DNA of 9,358 bases from an uncultured Ruminococcus sp. (GCA_945867875.1 CAMBJF010000082.1:1-9358); one strand, 5' to 3'. Counted from the stretch's first letter, positions 1-6,984 are shown. Numbers and translations: made by a program. The notes: generated by a model from the sequence alone, not told the origin.

Positions 1-11
1 GTATTTTACTA

Positions 12-40
12 TTTACAAATCAAAAATAATGTGATATAAT
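12..40 (+). promoter_or_regulatory. sigma-A-type promoter of the cyclase-pilT operon
   Basis: The -35 box is TTTACA at 12-17 and the -10 box is a perfect TATAAT at 35-40, with a 17-nt spacer. Transcription would start near 47, leaving a leader of about 58 nt. A second TATAAT at 60-65 has no credible -35 box at the right distance. The ribosome binding site GAAAGGA (88-94) lies 10 nt before the first start codon. Confidence 0.7.
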
Positions 41-104
41 ATTTGCAACATACTTTTAATATAATATGGGACGAAAAGTTGACTTTTGAAAGGATAGTGC
101 AGAT

Positions 105-1136
105 ATGGGAAGCAGTGTTTCTTCCGACGTTTTACTTGAACAGATCTTCAGCATCACTCAGGACCTTTACAAGGAAATGTCCAAGACTGATGATGACGCA
201 GAAAACGATCACAATACCATTTACCGCCTGCTAACTGACCTTGGCAGAAGCCTTGTGAACGCCGACAGAGCAAGCTTCTGGAAGTGGGATAAGCGAAATC
301 ATTCCCTGTGGACAACAGCGGCTGTTGGAGCGGGCAGGATAACCATTCCCGAGGGCACGGGACTTGTGGGCAAGGCGCTTGCGGAAAAGCGTGCTATTGT
401 TACCAATGACCCTTACAATGACCCCGACTTCAATTCCGACGTTGACAAAAAGACAGGCTATGTCACAAGGTCTATCCTCGTTATGCCCATTTCCGACTGC
501 AAGGGCGAATTTATCGGCGCATATCAGGCGATAAACAAGCTTGACGGAAACGGCTTTGACCTTAAAGAGGACGTAAAAAGGCTGTCTCTTGCGGCATTCA
601 TCTGCGGCATTACCCTTGAATCGGACAGCTTCCTTGACGATTCCCGTCACGACAGGCTCACAGAGCTTAAAAACCGAATGGGCTTCTACAGCGATTACAG
701 CAAAATTTACGAAAAGATACTTACTGACAGCACCTGCGTCCGCAACGTTTCAATGTTCATCTGCGACATCGACTTTTTCAAAAAGGTAAACGATACATAC
801 GGCCATAACGCAGGTGATGCGGTACTCCGTCACGTTGCCGAGCATTTCCGCATAAATTCCCGCATCTGCGACGGCGTTTACAGATGGGGCGGCGAGGAAT
901 TTATAGTAGTCCTCCCCGATACCGACGAGGAGCAGGCGGCAGAGGCGGCAGAGCGTCTGAGACTTTGCATAATGAATTCCGTCTGTCATTTTGAGGACCT
1001 TGACATCAAGGTAACTATGAGCTTCGGCGTTACGGGCATCGACCCCGCAAAATCAATCGAGGACAACATCAAGGTCGCTGACGAAAAGCTTTACAGAGCC
1101 AAGGAAACAGGACGAAACCGAGTTATACTTTACTGA
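105..1136 (+). CDS. GAF-GGDEF diguanylate cyclase
   Basis: This 343-residue protein should condense two GTP into the second messenger cyclic di-GMP. There is no signal peptide or membrane segment, so it acts in the cytoplasm. An N-terminal GAF domain spans roughly residues 35-172. Its core (IPEGTGLVG at 81-89, NDPYNDPDFN at 101-110) and an NK-x5-F-x3-ED pattern (N144, K145, F151, E155, D156) resemble the NKFDE signature of cyclic-nucleotide-binding GAF domains, although the final DE is ED here. The GGDEF domain follows at about 178-343, with the entry motif DRLTELKNR (183-191), DIDFFKKVND (221-230) and active-site GGEEF (262-266). The product-inhibition I-site RxxD is present as R253-D256, exactly five residues before GGEEF, so feedback inhibition by c-di-GMP is expected. 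ATG 105 is chosen because GAAAGGA lies 10 nt upstream. It is the first gene of an operon with the CobU-like gene and pilT. Cyclase identity is secure; the GAF ligand is unknown. Confidence 0.93.
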   Translation: MGSSVSSDVLLEQIFSITQDLYKEMSKTDDDAENDHNTIYRLLTDLGRSLVNADRASFWKWDKRNHSLWTTAAVGAGRITIPEGTGLVGKALAEKRAIVTNDPYNDPDFNSDVDKKTGYVTRSILVMPISDCKGEFIGAYQAINKLDGNGFDLKEDVKRLSLAAFICGITLESDSFLDDSRHDRLTELKNRMGFYSDYSKIYEKILTDSTCVRNVSMFICDIDFFKKVNDTYGHNAGDAVLRHVAEHFRINSRICDGVYRWGGEEFIVVLPDTDEEQAAEAAERLRLCIMNSVCHFEDLDIKVTMSFGVTGIDPAKSIEDNIKVADEKLYRAKETGRNRVILY

Positions 1137-1157
1137 TACCGAAAGGAACGATAGAAA

Positions 1158-1703
1158 ATGTCAAAAACTATTCTTGTAACAGGCGGCGCAGCAAGCGGAA
1201 AATCAAGATGGGCAGTGTCATATCTTGCAGCCTGCGACTATGTGCTTTATCTTGCGGTTGCAGATGAGGTGGACCACGACACTATGGGACGCATCGAGTA
1301 CGGCAACAAGCAGAATTTTGTTGAGTGGGACATAAAGACCGGTGCTGTGAAGTCTCCCACTGAATATATTACCGACCACAAGTTCATTATTTTTGATAAT
1401 CTTGCGGCATATACTTCAAAGGTAATGAAGGAAATGTGCCCTGAGCTTTCAAAAATCGACGAGCAGACCAAAAAAGATATCGAAAAGAAAATTATTGCCG
1501 ATGTCACCGATATGTACGATAAAATTATGGTGATAGACGGCACTATGATAACCGTTACTCTTGAAACAGGCTTCTCAGTTACTCCCGAAAATCACGATCA
1601 GGCTGTTTTCAGAGAAATTCTCGGAAACGTTAATCAGCGTATCGCAAATATGTCCAACGAAGTTTATCTTTCCGCCAGCGGAATACAGTTCAAGATAAAG
1701 TAA
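1158..1703 (+). CDS. CobU-like P-loop protein, guanylylation histidine lost
   Basis: This 181-residue protein has the frame of CobU (adenosylcobinamide kinase/guanylyltransferase). It has the P-loop GGAASGKS (residues 9-16), the VLYLAVA strand (29-35), the M-x-RI motif (43-46), a FDN segment in place of the usual acidic LLDCLT strand, and a C-terminal block E136-TGFSVTPE-144 followed by FREILGNVNQRIA and NEVYLSASGIQFKIK. The last block closely matches the CobU ending (EVGxGIVPEN, FRDxxGxxNQRxAxxADEV). In CobU the RI motif is followed by histidines, one of which (His46 in Salmonella) carries GMP. Here the aligned residues are Y48 and G49, and the following R-R-P pattern is also gone. Nucleotide binding is therefore likely but guanylyl transfer is doubtful. 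GAAAGGA (1141-1147) sits 10 nt before the start. The gene lies 21 nt after the cyclase and 15 nt before pilT, with no cobalamin genes or cobalamin riboswitch visible. A role as a GTP-responsive regulator of the operon partners is only inference. Confidence 0.75.
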   Translation: MSKTILVTGGAASGKSRWAVSYLAACDYVLYLAVADEVDHDTMGRIEYGNKQNFVEWDIKTGAVKSPTEYITDHKFIIFDNLAAYTSKVMKEMCPELSKIDEQTKKDIEKKIIADVTDMYDKIMVIDGTMITVTLETGFSVTPENHDQAVFREILGNVNQRIANMSNEVYLSASGIQFKIK

Positions 1704-1718
1704 GAGAGGGGAAAATTT

Positions 1719-2780
1719 ATGACATTTGAAGAATTTATTATGGAAGCAAGGGAGCTTGGGGCTTCCGATATCCACCTTACAGTTGGCGCACCCACAGTTG
1801 TCCGCATAAACGGCGAGCTGAAAAAGTTCAAGGAGCTTTCCGATGTTGTTGTAAACCGCACTATCCTTTCCATACTCAGTGCCGAGCAGGAGCAGCTCCT
1901 TACTACAGGCAAGGACATTGATTTCAGCTTCCAGCTCGATAACGGCGCAAGACAGCGTGTGAACGTGTTCAGACAGAGCGGCAGACTTGCCTGCTGTATC
2001 AGACTTTTAAATGATAAGATTCCCACTCTCGAGGATCTGAAAATGCCCTCGGTGCTCACCGAGCTTGCAGAGAAGAAGAGAGGACTTATCCTCGTTACAG
2101 GCCCCACAGGCTCCGGTAAATCCACAACACTTTCCGCAATGGTGGATTACATCAACAGAAACCGTGCCTGCCACATCATCACCATCGAAGACCCTGTTGA
2201 GTACAGATATGTTCCCGAAAAGGCTACCATTCATCAGCGTGAGATAGGCAGAGATGTGGGTTCGTTCAGCGATGCCCTCAGAAGTGCTCTCCGTGAGGAC
2301 CCCGATGTTATCCTCGTAGGCGAAATGAGAGACTATGAGACCATTTCCCTTGCAATGACCGCTGCAGAAACAGGACATCTTGTCCTTGCAACTCTTCACA
2401 CATCAGGCGCTGCCCAGACCATCGACCGTATCATAGATGCCTGCCCTCCCCACGCACAGGAGCAGGTAAGAGCACAGCTTGCAAATATGCTTCAGGGCGT
2501 TATTTCCCAGACACTTCTTCCCACTGCGGATGGCAAGGGACGTGCTGCGGCTCTTGAAATTCTCATCGGCACGGACGCTGTAAGAAGCCAGATAAGAGCT
2601 AACAAGATACCTCAGATCGAGTCCACTATGCAGGCAGGCGCACGTCAGGGAATGTGCACTCTTCAGGATCATCTTGCAAGACTTTACAAGAGAAGCATCA
2701 TTTCCTACGAGACTGCTATGGAGTATGCTCCCGACAAGGCGGAAATGGAAAAGGCTCTGAATATGACCGCAGGATTCTGA
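1719..2780 (+). CDS. pilT: type IV pilus retraction ATPase PilT
   Basis: This 353-residue cytoplasmic hexameric motor should depolymerise type IV pili, powering retraction and twitching. An N-terminal PAS-like domain (about 1-100, starting with the family's ASDIHLTVGAPTVVRINGEL stretch at 15-34) precedes a RecA-like ATPase core. The core has Walker A GPTGSGKST (128-136), the Asp box IEDPVEY (156-162), Walker B DPDVILVGEMRD (194-205, catalytic E202) and the His box ending ATLHTSGA (224-231). A C-terminal segment A287-VRSQIRA-294 stands where PilT carries AIRNLIRE. That motif and the VGEMRD sequence favour PilT over the extension ATPase PilB, which is longer and has a different N-terminal domain. 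Length matches the family. GAGAGGGGA (1704-1712) is the ribosome binding site. It is the last gene of the operon; no pilin, pilB, pilC or prepilin peptidase gene is in the window, so the pilus apparatus must be elsewhere. Confidence 0.92.
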   Translation: MTFEEFIMEARELGASDIHLTVGAPTVVRINGELKKFKELSDVVVNRTILSILSAEQEQLLTTGKDIDFSFQLDNGARQRVNVFRQSGRLACCIRLLNDKIPTLEDLKMPSVLTELAEKKRGLILVTGPTGSGKSTTLSAMVDYINRNRACHIITIEDPVEYRYVPEKATIHQREIGRDVGSFSDALRSALREDPDVILVGEMRDYETISLAMTAAETGHLVLATLHTSGAAQTIDRIIDACPPHAQEQVRAQLANMLQGVISQTLLPTADGKGRAAALEILIGTDAVRSQIRANKIPQIESTMQAGARQGMCTLQDHLARLYKRSIISYETAMEYAPDKAEMEKALNMTAGF

Positions 2781-2795
2781 TATAACTATGATATC

Positions 2796-2830
2796 AATGC
2801 CTTTCTCGCAGACGGAGAAAGGCATTTTTT
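2796..2830 (+). terminator. intrinsic terminator after pilT
   Basis: There is a perfect 11-bp stem, ATGCCTTTCTC (2797-2807) with GAGAAAGGCAT (2815-2825), extended by one A-T pair (2796/2826). The loop is 7 nt and the stem runs straight into six Ts (2825-2830). It ends 15 nt after the pilT stop codon and only 17 nt before the next start codon. Confidence 0.9.
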
Positions 2831-2847
2831 CTGAAAGGTAATTGATA

Positions 2848-4164
2848 TTGAAAAATATACTTAAATGCATCGGCGCATTTTTTATTACAATAGGGGCATT
2901 ATGGGTGCTCCTTGTCCTTACCTCCCTTATACCGAACGGGAAAATAAAGACGAATATGTTTGGAAGCGCTATGGAATATAACGGTGCTGACCCCTTTTAT
3001 CAGAGCGCAGGACGAAACTCCGTCACGGATAATTATGCCGATGTGATACTTCTGAATGTGCTCTGGAACATCAAAAGCGATGACCCCTTTGTGTCCTCCC
3101 TTGACACGAAATATTATGACGGAGATGACGGGGTGACGGACAGGGGAGAAAACTACGGGCTTTTTTCCGCAGTTTTTGAGGACACCCCTCCCAACACCGA
3201 TTATTCCCGATACTGGCACGGCTCGGTCATTTTTATCCGTCCGCTTATGCTTTTGGGGGACGTAAGGGTGGTAAAGCTTGCTGGCATTATTTTTGCCCTG
3301 CTTTTTCTCATCATCGACTGCATTTTGCTCATAAAAAGGGGACAGAGCTTTGCAGCGGCGGCGCTTGTGATATCATTTTTGGCGGTGCAGATGTACAATA
3401 TCCGTCTTTCACTGGAATATATGCCCACCGTGCTTATATGTCTCGGAATGCTGCCCTTTTTTGTGAGCCTTGAAAAAAAGGGGGATTTGACACTTTCGGT
3501 GCTCTCGGTCATATGCGGAACAATGACCGCATTTTTCGATTTTCTTACCACCGAAACACTGACTGTACTTATCCCACTTATCATAATTATGATGATTAGG
3601 AAAAATGAGGGGCGGTTTGAGGGCTTTAAAAAGGAGCTTGCCTCATCTGCAAAATGCGGCGTTTCGTGGGCGTGGGCATATCTCTGCACATTCCTCGTAA
3701 AATGGATTGCCGCAAGCATTGTGACGGGGGAAAATAAATTTATCGCCGCAATTTCCTCCGCAGAGGTGAGAGTTAACGGCGAAGCGGAGGAGCTTTCGCC
3801 AGTTATGCAGATGATTCTCGCCCCACTCGCCAACATTTCCGCAATGTTCGGGGGATATGAAAGGGTAAGCCCTGCAAATATCATCGCAGGACTTTTCATC
3901 ACAGCCGCCATTTCTGCGGGGATATTTTTCATATTCCGCAGGGGTGAAAAGGGCAGCAGCAAGGGCTTTGCCTGGCTTATGCTCGTCCTCGGACTTGTGC
4001 CATATCTGCGGTACATTGTGCTGAACAATCATTCGTATCTCCACGAGTTCTTTACATACCGTGCTCAGGCGGCATCGGTGCTGGCGCTTATGGGGGCAGT
4101 GTGGTTTTACACCTTCGGCGCACCCTTGCCAGAGAAAAAGGGGAGAAAGGTGCGGCGGAAATGA
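2848..4164 (+). CDS. polytopic membrane protein, possible GT-C-like glycosyltransferase
   Basis: I do not recognise a named family. The product is 438 residues with about ten or eleven predicted membrane segments. The first is at residues 2-25, then comes a polar extracytoplasmic loop of about 110 residues (roughly 28-140, rich in Asp and Tyr, with DDPF near 78-81). After it come closely spaced helices from about 140 to near residue 425, and a basic cytoplasmic tail ends KKGRKVRRK. One early helix, a large outer loop with acidic residues and many later helices is the layout of GT-C enzymes that use polyprenyl-phosphate sugars. The overlapping downstream family 2 glycosyltransferase fits that reading, but it is inference. 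TTG 2848 is preferred over the in-frame TTG 2842 because AAAGG (2834-2838) is 9 nt from 2848 and only 3 nt from 2842. The stop overlaps the next start (ATGA, 4161-4164). A flippase-like or O-antigen-ligase-like role is an alternative. Confidence 0.75.
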   Translation: MKNILKCIGAFFITIGALWVLLVLTSLIPNGKIKTNMFGSAMEYNGADPFYQSAGRNSVTDNYADVILLNVLWNIKSDDPFVSSLDTKYYDGDDGVTDRGENYGLFSAVFEDTPPNTDYSRYWHGSVIFIRPLMLLGDVRVVKLAGIIFALLFLIIDCILLIKRGQSFAAAALVISFLAVQMYNIRLSLEYMPTVLICLGMLPFFVSLEKKGDLTLSVLSVICGTMTAFFDFLTTETLTVLIPLIIIMMIRKNEGRFEGFKKELASSAKCGVSWAWAYLCTFLVKWIAASIVTGENKFIAAISSAEVRVNGEAEELSPVMQMILAPLANISAMFGGYERVSPANIIAGLFITAAISAGIFFIFRRGEKGSSKGFAWLMLVLGLVPYLRYIVLNNHSYLHEFFTYRAQAASVLALMGAVWFYTFGAPLPEKKGRKVRRK

Positions 4165-4841
4165 GCGTGGAATTTACGATCCTTATGCCCTGTCTCAACG
4201 AGGAGAAAACGGTGGGGGAGTGCATCAGACAGGCAAGGCGTGGAGCAGAAAAACTGGGACTTTCCTATGAAATACTCATTGCCGACAACGGCAGCGATGA
4301 CAATTCCCGTGAAATTGCCGAAAAGTGCGGCGCACGGGTGGTCATTGTTCCCGAAAAAGGCTACGGAAGCGCACTTATCGGCGGGATAAAAGCGGCAAGG
4401 GGCAGATATATAATTATGGGTGACTGCGATCTGAGCTATGATTTTACAAACCTTGAGGGCTTTGTAAGTGGGCTGAGAGAGGGGACAGACCTTGTTATGG
4501 GAAACCGTTTTAAGGGGAAAATTGAAAAAGGCGCAATGCCGTTTATGCACAGATATATCGGGGTGCCCCTGCTTTCTTTTATGGGGCGGGTCAGGTATAA
4601 GACCAATGTGGGAGATTTTCACTGCGGCATAAGGGCATTTGACCGTGAAAAGGCGCTTGATCTCGGACTTTCCTGCACCGGAATGGAGTTTGCAACTGAA
4701 ATTATAGGCAAATTTGCAATGTCGGGAGCGGTGATAAAGGAAATTCCCGCAGACCTCAGATGTGACGGACGAAACGGCAGATCACACCTCAGAAGTATCC
4801 GAGACGGATTCAGACATCTTTTTCTGATGATGAAACATTAA
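4161..4841 (+). CDS. family 2 glycosyltransferase, short polyprenyl-phosphate sugar synthase type
   Basis: This 226-residue GT-A protein resembles dolichyl/undecaprenyl-phosphate mannosyl- or glucosyltransferases, which move a sugar from a nucleotide donor to a lipid phosphate on the inner membrane face. It shows the N-terminal strand TILMPCLNEEKTV (6-18), ADNGSDDNS (41-49), the metal-binding DxD as D88-C-D90 inside MGDCDLSYDF (86-95), then VMGNRFKG, GDFHCGIRAF (141-150), GMEFATEI and the terminal DGRNGRSHLRSIRDGFRHL. Many relatives continue with two or more membrane helices after this terminal motif. This one stops at once (LFLMMKH), so it must rely on a partner or on peripheral binding. The start at 4161 is chosen over ATG 4101 because GAGAAAGG (4143-4150) lies 10 nt upstream and the ATGA overlap with the membrane-protein stop implies translational coupling. 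Donor and acceptor sugars cannot be read from sequence. Confidence 0.88.
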   Translation: MSVEFTILMPCLNEEKTVGECIRQARRGAEKLGLSYEILIADNGSDDNSREIAEKCGARVVIVPEKGYGSALIGGIKAARGRYIIMGDCDLSYDFTNLEGFVSGLREGTDLVMGNRFKGKIEKGAMPFMHRYIGVPLLSFMGRVRYKTNVGDFHCGIRAFDREKALDLGLSCTGMEFATEIIGKFAMSGAVIKEIPADLRCDGRNGRSHLRSIRDGFRHLFLMMKH

Positions 4842-4861
4842 AAACGTACAAACAAACACAA

Positions 4862-4890
4862 CACTGAAAGTTTCGGTCAAGCTTTTTAAG
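4862..4890 (+). repeat. remnant of a dispersed 3'-UTR repeat
   Basis: The 12-nt core TTTCGGTCAAGC (4871-4882) recurs exactly, on the other strand, at 7093-7104 inside the larger repeat downstream of mntP. The flanks also look alike (AACACAAC versus AAACACAAA upstream, a T-rich stretch after the core). The core starts 29 nt after the glycosyltransferase stop codon; the mntP copy starts 31 nt after its stop, also in the sense direction. Apart from the core this copy has decayed. Confidence 0.5.
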
Positions 4891-4923
4891 GTGCTTTTAT
4901 TATCCGTATATCTTTTGACAGTT

Positions 4924-4956
4924 ATCTCTGCTCATATTTTGTGAGCGGAGATTTTT
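4924..4956 (+). terminator. intrinsic terminator after the glycosyltransferase pair
   Basis: Left arm ATCTCTGCTCA (4924-4934) pairs with TGAGCGGAGAT (4942-4952) over 11 bp with one wobble. The loop is 7 nt and the run of Ts spans 4952-4956. It ends 115 nt past the stop codon, so the repeat remnant would be transcribed as 3' UTR. Confidence 0.75.
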
Positions 4957-5010
4957 GTTACATATTCCATAAAATACAGTTATCATATGCTAACTGATTG
5001 CGTAATCATA

Positions 5011-5024
5011 CGAAAACGTTTTCT
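5011..5024. promoter_or_regulatory. LacI/CcpA-type palindromic operator candidate
   Basis: GAAAACGTTTTC (5012-5023) is a perfect 12-bp palindrome with a central CG, the hallmark of LacI-family operators. Compared with the Bacillus cre consensus WTGNAANCGNWNNCW, the stretch from 5010 to 5024 differs only at the second position (C for T). It ends 6 nt before the -35 box of the ABC transporter promoter. At that position a bound regulator could activate or interfere with RNA polymerase. No regulator gene is nearby. Confidence 0.5.
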
Positions 5025-5029
5025 AACCG

Positions 5030-5057
5030 TTGACATAAGGGAAAAAATCAGTATAAT
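5030..5057 (+). promoter_or_regulatory. consensus promoter of the ABC transporter operon
   Basis: Perfect TTGACA (5030-5035) and perfect TATAAT (5052-5057) are separated by 16 nt. The start of transcription should fall near 5064, giving a leader of about 72 nt. Such a strong core promoter usually needs repression, and both a palindrome upstream and an inverted repeat over the start site are present. Confidence 0.8.
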
Positions 5058-5058
5058 G

Positions 5059-5084
5059 AATATATGAACAATTGAGCATATATT
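5059..5084. repeat. inverted repeat over the predicted transcription start
   Basis: AATATATG (5059-5066) and CATATATT (5077-5084) form a perfect 8-bp inverted repeat with a 10-nt gap, beginning one base after the -10 box. Its position over the start site suits a repressor operator, for example of the dimeric GntR or TetR type, but A/T-rich arms make chance occurrence possible. Confidence 0.35.
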
Positions 5085-5135
5085 AGCGTGAATGAAAAAA
5101 GTCAAATAAAATAATCATTGAAAGGGTGTATGGGT

Positions 5136-5834
5136 ATGTTTATAGATATCAAGGATATCAGAAAAAGCTACGGCAGCGGCGACAGCAAGGTGGAGGTTCT
5201 CAAAGGCATAAACATCGGCGTTGAAAAGGGGGAGTTCTGCGTTCTTCTCGGGCCTTCGGGAAGCGGAAAATCAACGCTCCTTAACATTATCGGCGGCATT
5301 GATGACGCTGATTCGGGGTACATTTCCATTAACGGCGAAAAAACCGAAAATATGAATGAAAAGGCACTGACTGAGTACAGGCGCAAGCATCTTGGCTACA
5401 TTTTCCAGATGTACAACCTCATTCCCAACCTCAACATCAAGGAAAACGTGGAGACAGGCGCATATCTCAGCGACCACCCTCTTGATGTTGATGAGATACT
5501 GAAAACTCTCGGACTTTACGAGCACCGTCACAAGCTTCCCTCACAGCTTTCGGGCGGTCAGCAGCAGAGATGCTCTATCGGACGTGCAATAGTCAAAAAT
5601 CCTGACATTCTCCTCTGCGACGAGCCTACGGGTGCTCTGGATTACAACACCTCAAAGGAGATACTCAAGCTCATCGAAACAGTAAACCGGAAGTACAACA
5701 CCACCATAATTATGGTAACTCACAACGAGGCTATCAAGGATATGGCTGACAAGGTGGTAAAGCTTCGTGACGGTATGATAAGAAAAGAGATACATAACGA
5801 AAAGAAGCTGTCCGCAGAAGAGCTTGACTGGTAA
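5136..5834 (+). CDS. ABC transporter ATP-binding protein, LolD/MacB type
   Basis: This 232-residue ATPase belongs to the subfamily that works with FtsX-fold permeases in export, lipoprotein release or peptide-antibiotic resistance. All catalytic elements are intact: Walker A GPSGSGKST (39-47), Q-loop Q91, signature LSGGQQQR (138-145), Walker B ILLCDEP with catalytic E163, the D-loop region GALD (166-169), and switch histidine H196 in VTHN. ATG 5136 is preferred because AAAGGG (5121-5126) lies 9 nt before it; TTG 5118 overlaps the ribosome binding site and ATG 5130 is only 3 nt from it. The stop is followed after 14 nt by the permease, which is broken. The ATPase may therefore be an orphan, or it may serve a permease encoded elsewhere. 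Its own reading frame shows no decay, so the permease damage is probably recent, the ATPase is still used, or the permease break is a sequence artefact. Confidence 0.92.
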   Translation: MFIDIKDIRKSYGSGDSKVEVLKGINIGVEKGEFCVLLGPSGSGKSTLLNIIGGIDDADSGYISINGEKTENMNEKALTEYRRKHLGYIFQMYNLIPNLNIKENVETGAYLSDHPLDVDEILKTLGLYEHRHKLPSQLSGGQQQRCSIGRAIVKNPDILLCDEPTGALDYNTSKEILKLIETVNRKYNTTIIMVTHNEAIKDMADKVVKLRDGMIRKEIHNEKKLSAEELDW

Positions 5835-5848
5835 TAGGGGGGCTTAAA

Positions 5849-6890
5849 ATGAGAGATCCGCTGATAAAAAGAATACCGAGGGAGCTTGCAAAGGACGCTT
5901 CAAAATACATTGCCATTTTCATTATGATGGTGCTCCTCATTTCGATGTGTTCGGGAATGAGAGTGGGAAACGAGAGCCTTAAAGCTGCCTATCATAAGCA
6001 ATTATCAGTACATACTTTATGACAGCGAGGAAGCGGAGGGCACAGCTGACGAAAGTGCAGAGAAATTTGCAATGTCAAGCTATGATTTTTCCAAGGAAGG
6101 CTTCCTTACCGACAGCATTTCCGTTTACGGAATCGAAAAGGACAGCCGCTATGTTCCTGCGGAGATACCCGAGGGCAAGGTACTCATTTCCACCGGCATA
6201 AGCAAGAAATTCGGACTTAACGCAGGAGACACCATTGAGCTTGACGAGAAATACAAGCGTGACAGCTCCTATATCCTTGAAATAGGCGGCGTTTATGATT
6301 ACAACTCCTCTTTGGCGATATTTATGGACCTTGATGATTACAACAGGACATTCGGTGAAAAGTCAGACTATTTCACAGGCTATTTCTCCGACAACGAGCT
6401 TACCGACCTTGACCCCGATGACGTTGCGGCTGTTATGACAGCAAGCGATTACACCAAGCTTTCAGATCAGCTTATGGTGTCAATGGGTTCGATGATGGAC
6501 CTTATCAGGTGGTTCGGAGCGCTGTTCTTTATCATTGTAATGTATATCCTCTGCAAGCAGATAATCGACAGGAATTTCCAGTCGATTGCCATTACCAAGA
6601 TACTTGGTTTCAGAAACAAGGAGATAGGCGGACTTTATATCGTCTCCACCGCTGTTGTTGTAGTGATAGGACTTGCTCTTGCAGTGCCCTTTATCGACAT
6701 ACTGATGCGTGTAGTATTTGAGAAATATCTCTACACGATGATGGCGGGATATTTCCCGTACATAATGAGCCCGATGACCTATGTTGTTATGATAGTGACA
6801 GGTCTTGCCTGCTTTGCTATTGTAGCAGTTCTCCAGATGAGAAAGGTCTCCAGGGTATCTAAGAGCGAAGCACTGAAAAATGTTGAATAA
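5849..6890 (+). pseudogene. FtsX-type ABC permease with internal deletion and frame change
   Basis: A start codon at 5849, preceded by AGGGGGG (5836-5842), opens an N-terminus typical of the long Firmicutes FtsX permeases: MRDPLIKRIPREL, then one membrane helix at about residues 19-36 and GNESLKAAY. This frame then meets a TGA at 6020-6022 after 57 codons. The C-terminal part continues in another frame, open from 5961. From about 5991 it reads ISNYQYILYDSEEAEG, then a periplasmic-type domain and three membrane helices (within about 6495-6850), ending SEALKNVE, the usual terminus of this family. Relatives run roughly 750 residues or more with two FtsX units; here under 350 codons of homologous sequence remain. 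The simplest reading is one deletion, junction about 5985-6000, that removed the middle and shifted frame. ATG 6072 could start a 272-residue fragment, but no convincing ribosome binding site precedes it and it would lack the first membrane helix. A mis-assembly is the main alternative. Confidence 0.8.
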
Positions 6891-6896
6891 TTAAAA

Positions 6897-6934
6897 AAAT
6901 GCCGCTTCCGTTTTATTTAACGGGAGCGGCATTT
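6897..6934. terminator. bidirectional hairpin terminator
   Basis: AAATGCCGCTTCCGTT (6897-6912) pairs with AACGGGAGCGGCATTT (6919-6934) along 16 bp with one wobble and a 6-nt loop. It begins 6 nt after the permease stop. On the plus strand only three Ts follow; on the minus strand the hairpin runs into seven Ts (A run at 6893-6899). It is therefore at least as good for transcripts coming leftward from mntP. Confidence 0.8.
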
Positions 6935-6984
6935 AGGTTTATTAAGTTGTGGGGGATTGTACAAAAGCTCGGGGGAGGTGTTCT

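Noticed and set aside
1..104. c-di-GMP or cobalamin riboswitch before the cyclase operon
   Set aside because: The stretch is A/T-rich, the leader from the predicted start is under 60 nt and no conserved riboswitch motif is visible.
3201..4028. Minus-strand open frame of 275 codons
   Set aside because: It is a shadow of the plus-strand membrane protein, low-complexity and serine-rich, without a ribosome binding site.
4101..4160. An N-terminal extension of the glycosyltransferase from ATG 4101
   Set aside because: The extra 20 residues lie inside the previous gene and match nothing in the family; ATG 4161 has a proper ribosome binding site and an ATGA overlap.
6072..6890. A stand-alone 272-residue permease starting at ATG 6072
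   Set aside because: The homologous frame extends upstream of the ATG (to about 5991), no good ribosome binding site precedes it, and the gene's real N-terminus lies at 5849; it is better read as part of a broken gene.
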